A DNA stretch of 6,055 nt from Alphaproteobacteria bacterium (lineage in GTDB: Bacteria > Pseudomonadota > Alphaproteobacteria > Rhodobacterales > Rhodobacteraceae), in assembly GCA_003694465.1 (NCBI GenBank), contig RFKM01000101.1, positions 1-6,055 on the forward strand. Direction: 5' to 3'. The notes below the pieces were generated by a model. That model ran no database searches. It was not told the origin of the DNA and worked only from the letters and a program-made list of their open reading frames with translations. Shown piece by piece: positions 5,565 to 6,055 of the stretch. Made by a program: the position numbers and the translations under genes. Position 1 is the first letter of the stretch, and every line of letters begins with the position of its first letter.

Positions 5565-6055
5565 ATGTCAGATTTTCCCACGACCGCACGCGTTGTCATC
5601 ATCGGTGGTGGCGTCGTCGGCGTTTCGACGCTCTATCACCTCGCCATGGAGGGCTGGACGGATTGCGTCCTGCTCGAAAAGAACGAACTCACCGCCGGCT
5701 CGACCTGGCACGCCGCCGGCAACGTGCCGAACTTTGCCGGCTCCTGGGCGGTGCTCAACATGCAGCGCTACGGGGCGGCGATGTATCGCGAACTGGGCGA
5801 GAAAGTCGGCTATCCGATGAATTACCACGTCACCGGCTCGGTGCGTCTTGCCCATACCCGCGAGCGGATGCAGGAATTCGAGCATGTCGCCTCGATGGCC
5901 CGCGCGCAGGGCCTTGGCATGGAGATGTGCACGCCCGAAGAGCTTCGGGAGCATCACCCCTTCCTCGAAATCCATGACCTGCGCGGCGGGCTGTGGGATC
6001 CGCTCGATGGCGATATCGACCCGGCCCAGCTCACCCAGGCCATGGCCAAGGGCGC
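5565..6055 (+). CDS. FAD-dependent oxidoreductase, dimethylglycine/sarcosine dehydrogenase type (3' end outside window)
   Basis: The frame is open from the ATG at 5565 to the window edge (163 full codons). The start is a DAO-family FAD-binding domain: VVIIGGGVVG with the dinucleotide motif G14-x-G16-x-x-G19, then LLEKNELTAGSTWHAAG, where E38 would bind the FAD ribose. H49 in the WHAAG segment matches the histidine that carries covalently bound FAD in dimethylglycine and sarcosine dehydrogenases. Downstream text such as MNYHVTGSVRLAHTRERM and DPLDGDIDPAQLTQAMAKG is typical of these proteins. Full-length relatives are about 800 residues and often end in a GcvT-like tetrahydrofolate-binding domain, which cannot be seen here. 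The likely reaction is oxidative demethylation or deamination of a small N-methylated amine; the substrate is not shown. Its regulator lies nine bases upstream. A role linked to taurine derivatives is only suggested by the neighbourhood. Confidence 0.85.
   Translation, partial: MSDFPTTARVVIIGGGVVGVSTLYHLAMEGWTDCVLLEKNELTAGSTWHAAGNVPNFAGSWAVLNMQRYGAAMYRELGEKVGYPMNYHVTGSVRLAHTRERMQEFEHVASMARAQGLGMEMCTPEELREHHPFLEIHDLRGGLWDPLDGDIDPAQLTQAMAKG

Noticed and set aside
1..6055. CRISPR arrays, tRNA/rRNA genes, insertion sequences, phage or defence genes
   Set aside because: I found no repeat-spacer pattern, no transposase or integrase frame, and no RNA gene signature on either strand; the window is filled by six metabolic or regulatory genes.

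Overview
The window is GC-rich, with strong G/C preference at third codon positions and dense same-strand packing. The proteins resemble those of Alphaproteobacteria, most likely Rhodobacterales (Rhodobacter/Paracoccus/roseobacter relatives). This assignment rests on gene order and protein character only, since no marker gene is present. All six real genes lie on the + strand, and almost no DNA is left between them.

Positions 1-3844 are a taurine catabolism block: the 3' end of taurine:pyruvate aminotransferase (tpa), the MocR-type activator tauR, and sulfoacetaldehyde acetyltransferase (xsc). Tpa converts taurine plus pyruvate to sulfoacetaldehyde plus alanine. Xsc then cleaves sulfoacetaldehyde with phosphate to sulfite and acetyl phosphate. 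As I recall it, the order tpa-tauR-xsc matches the Rhodobacter capsulatus taurine locus. A pair of direct repeats just before xsc looks like a TauR operator.

Positions 3850-4938 encode an acetate kinase (ackA), only 5 bases after xsc. In many bacteria a phosphate acetyltransferase (pta) holds this place and makes acetyl-CoA. Here the acetyl phosphate would instead give acetate plus ATP. The kinase is short and lacks about 20-25 residues near its C-terminus, although the catalytic residues I can identify are present.

Positions 4939-6055 appear to be a second transcription unit. An AT-rich 62-base gap holds a perfect TTGACA box and three copies of the half-site ATTTCA/TGAAAT. Next comes an XRE-cupin regulator whose cupin lacks the usual metal-binding histidines. 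Nine bases later begins a flavoprotein of the dimethylglycine/sarcosine dehydrogenase type, cut by the window edge. Its substrate is unknown. Its place beside xsc makes a methylated amine related to taurine, such as N-methyltaurine, a testable guess.

Most of the window is a recognisable pathway. The points most worth a second look are the pta-to-ackA replacement, the shortened kinase, the two candidate operators and the XRE-cupin/flavoprotein pair.
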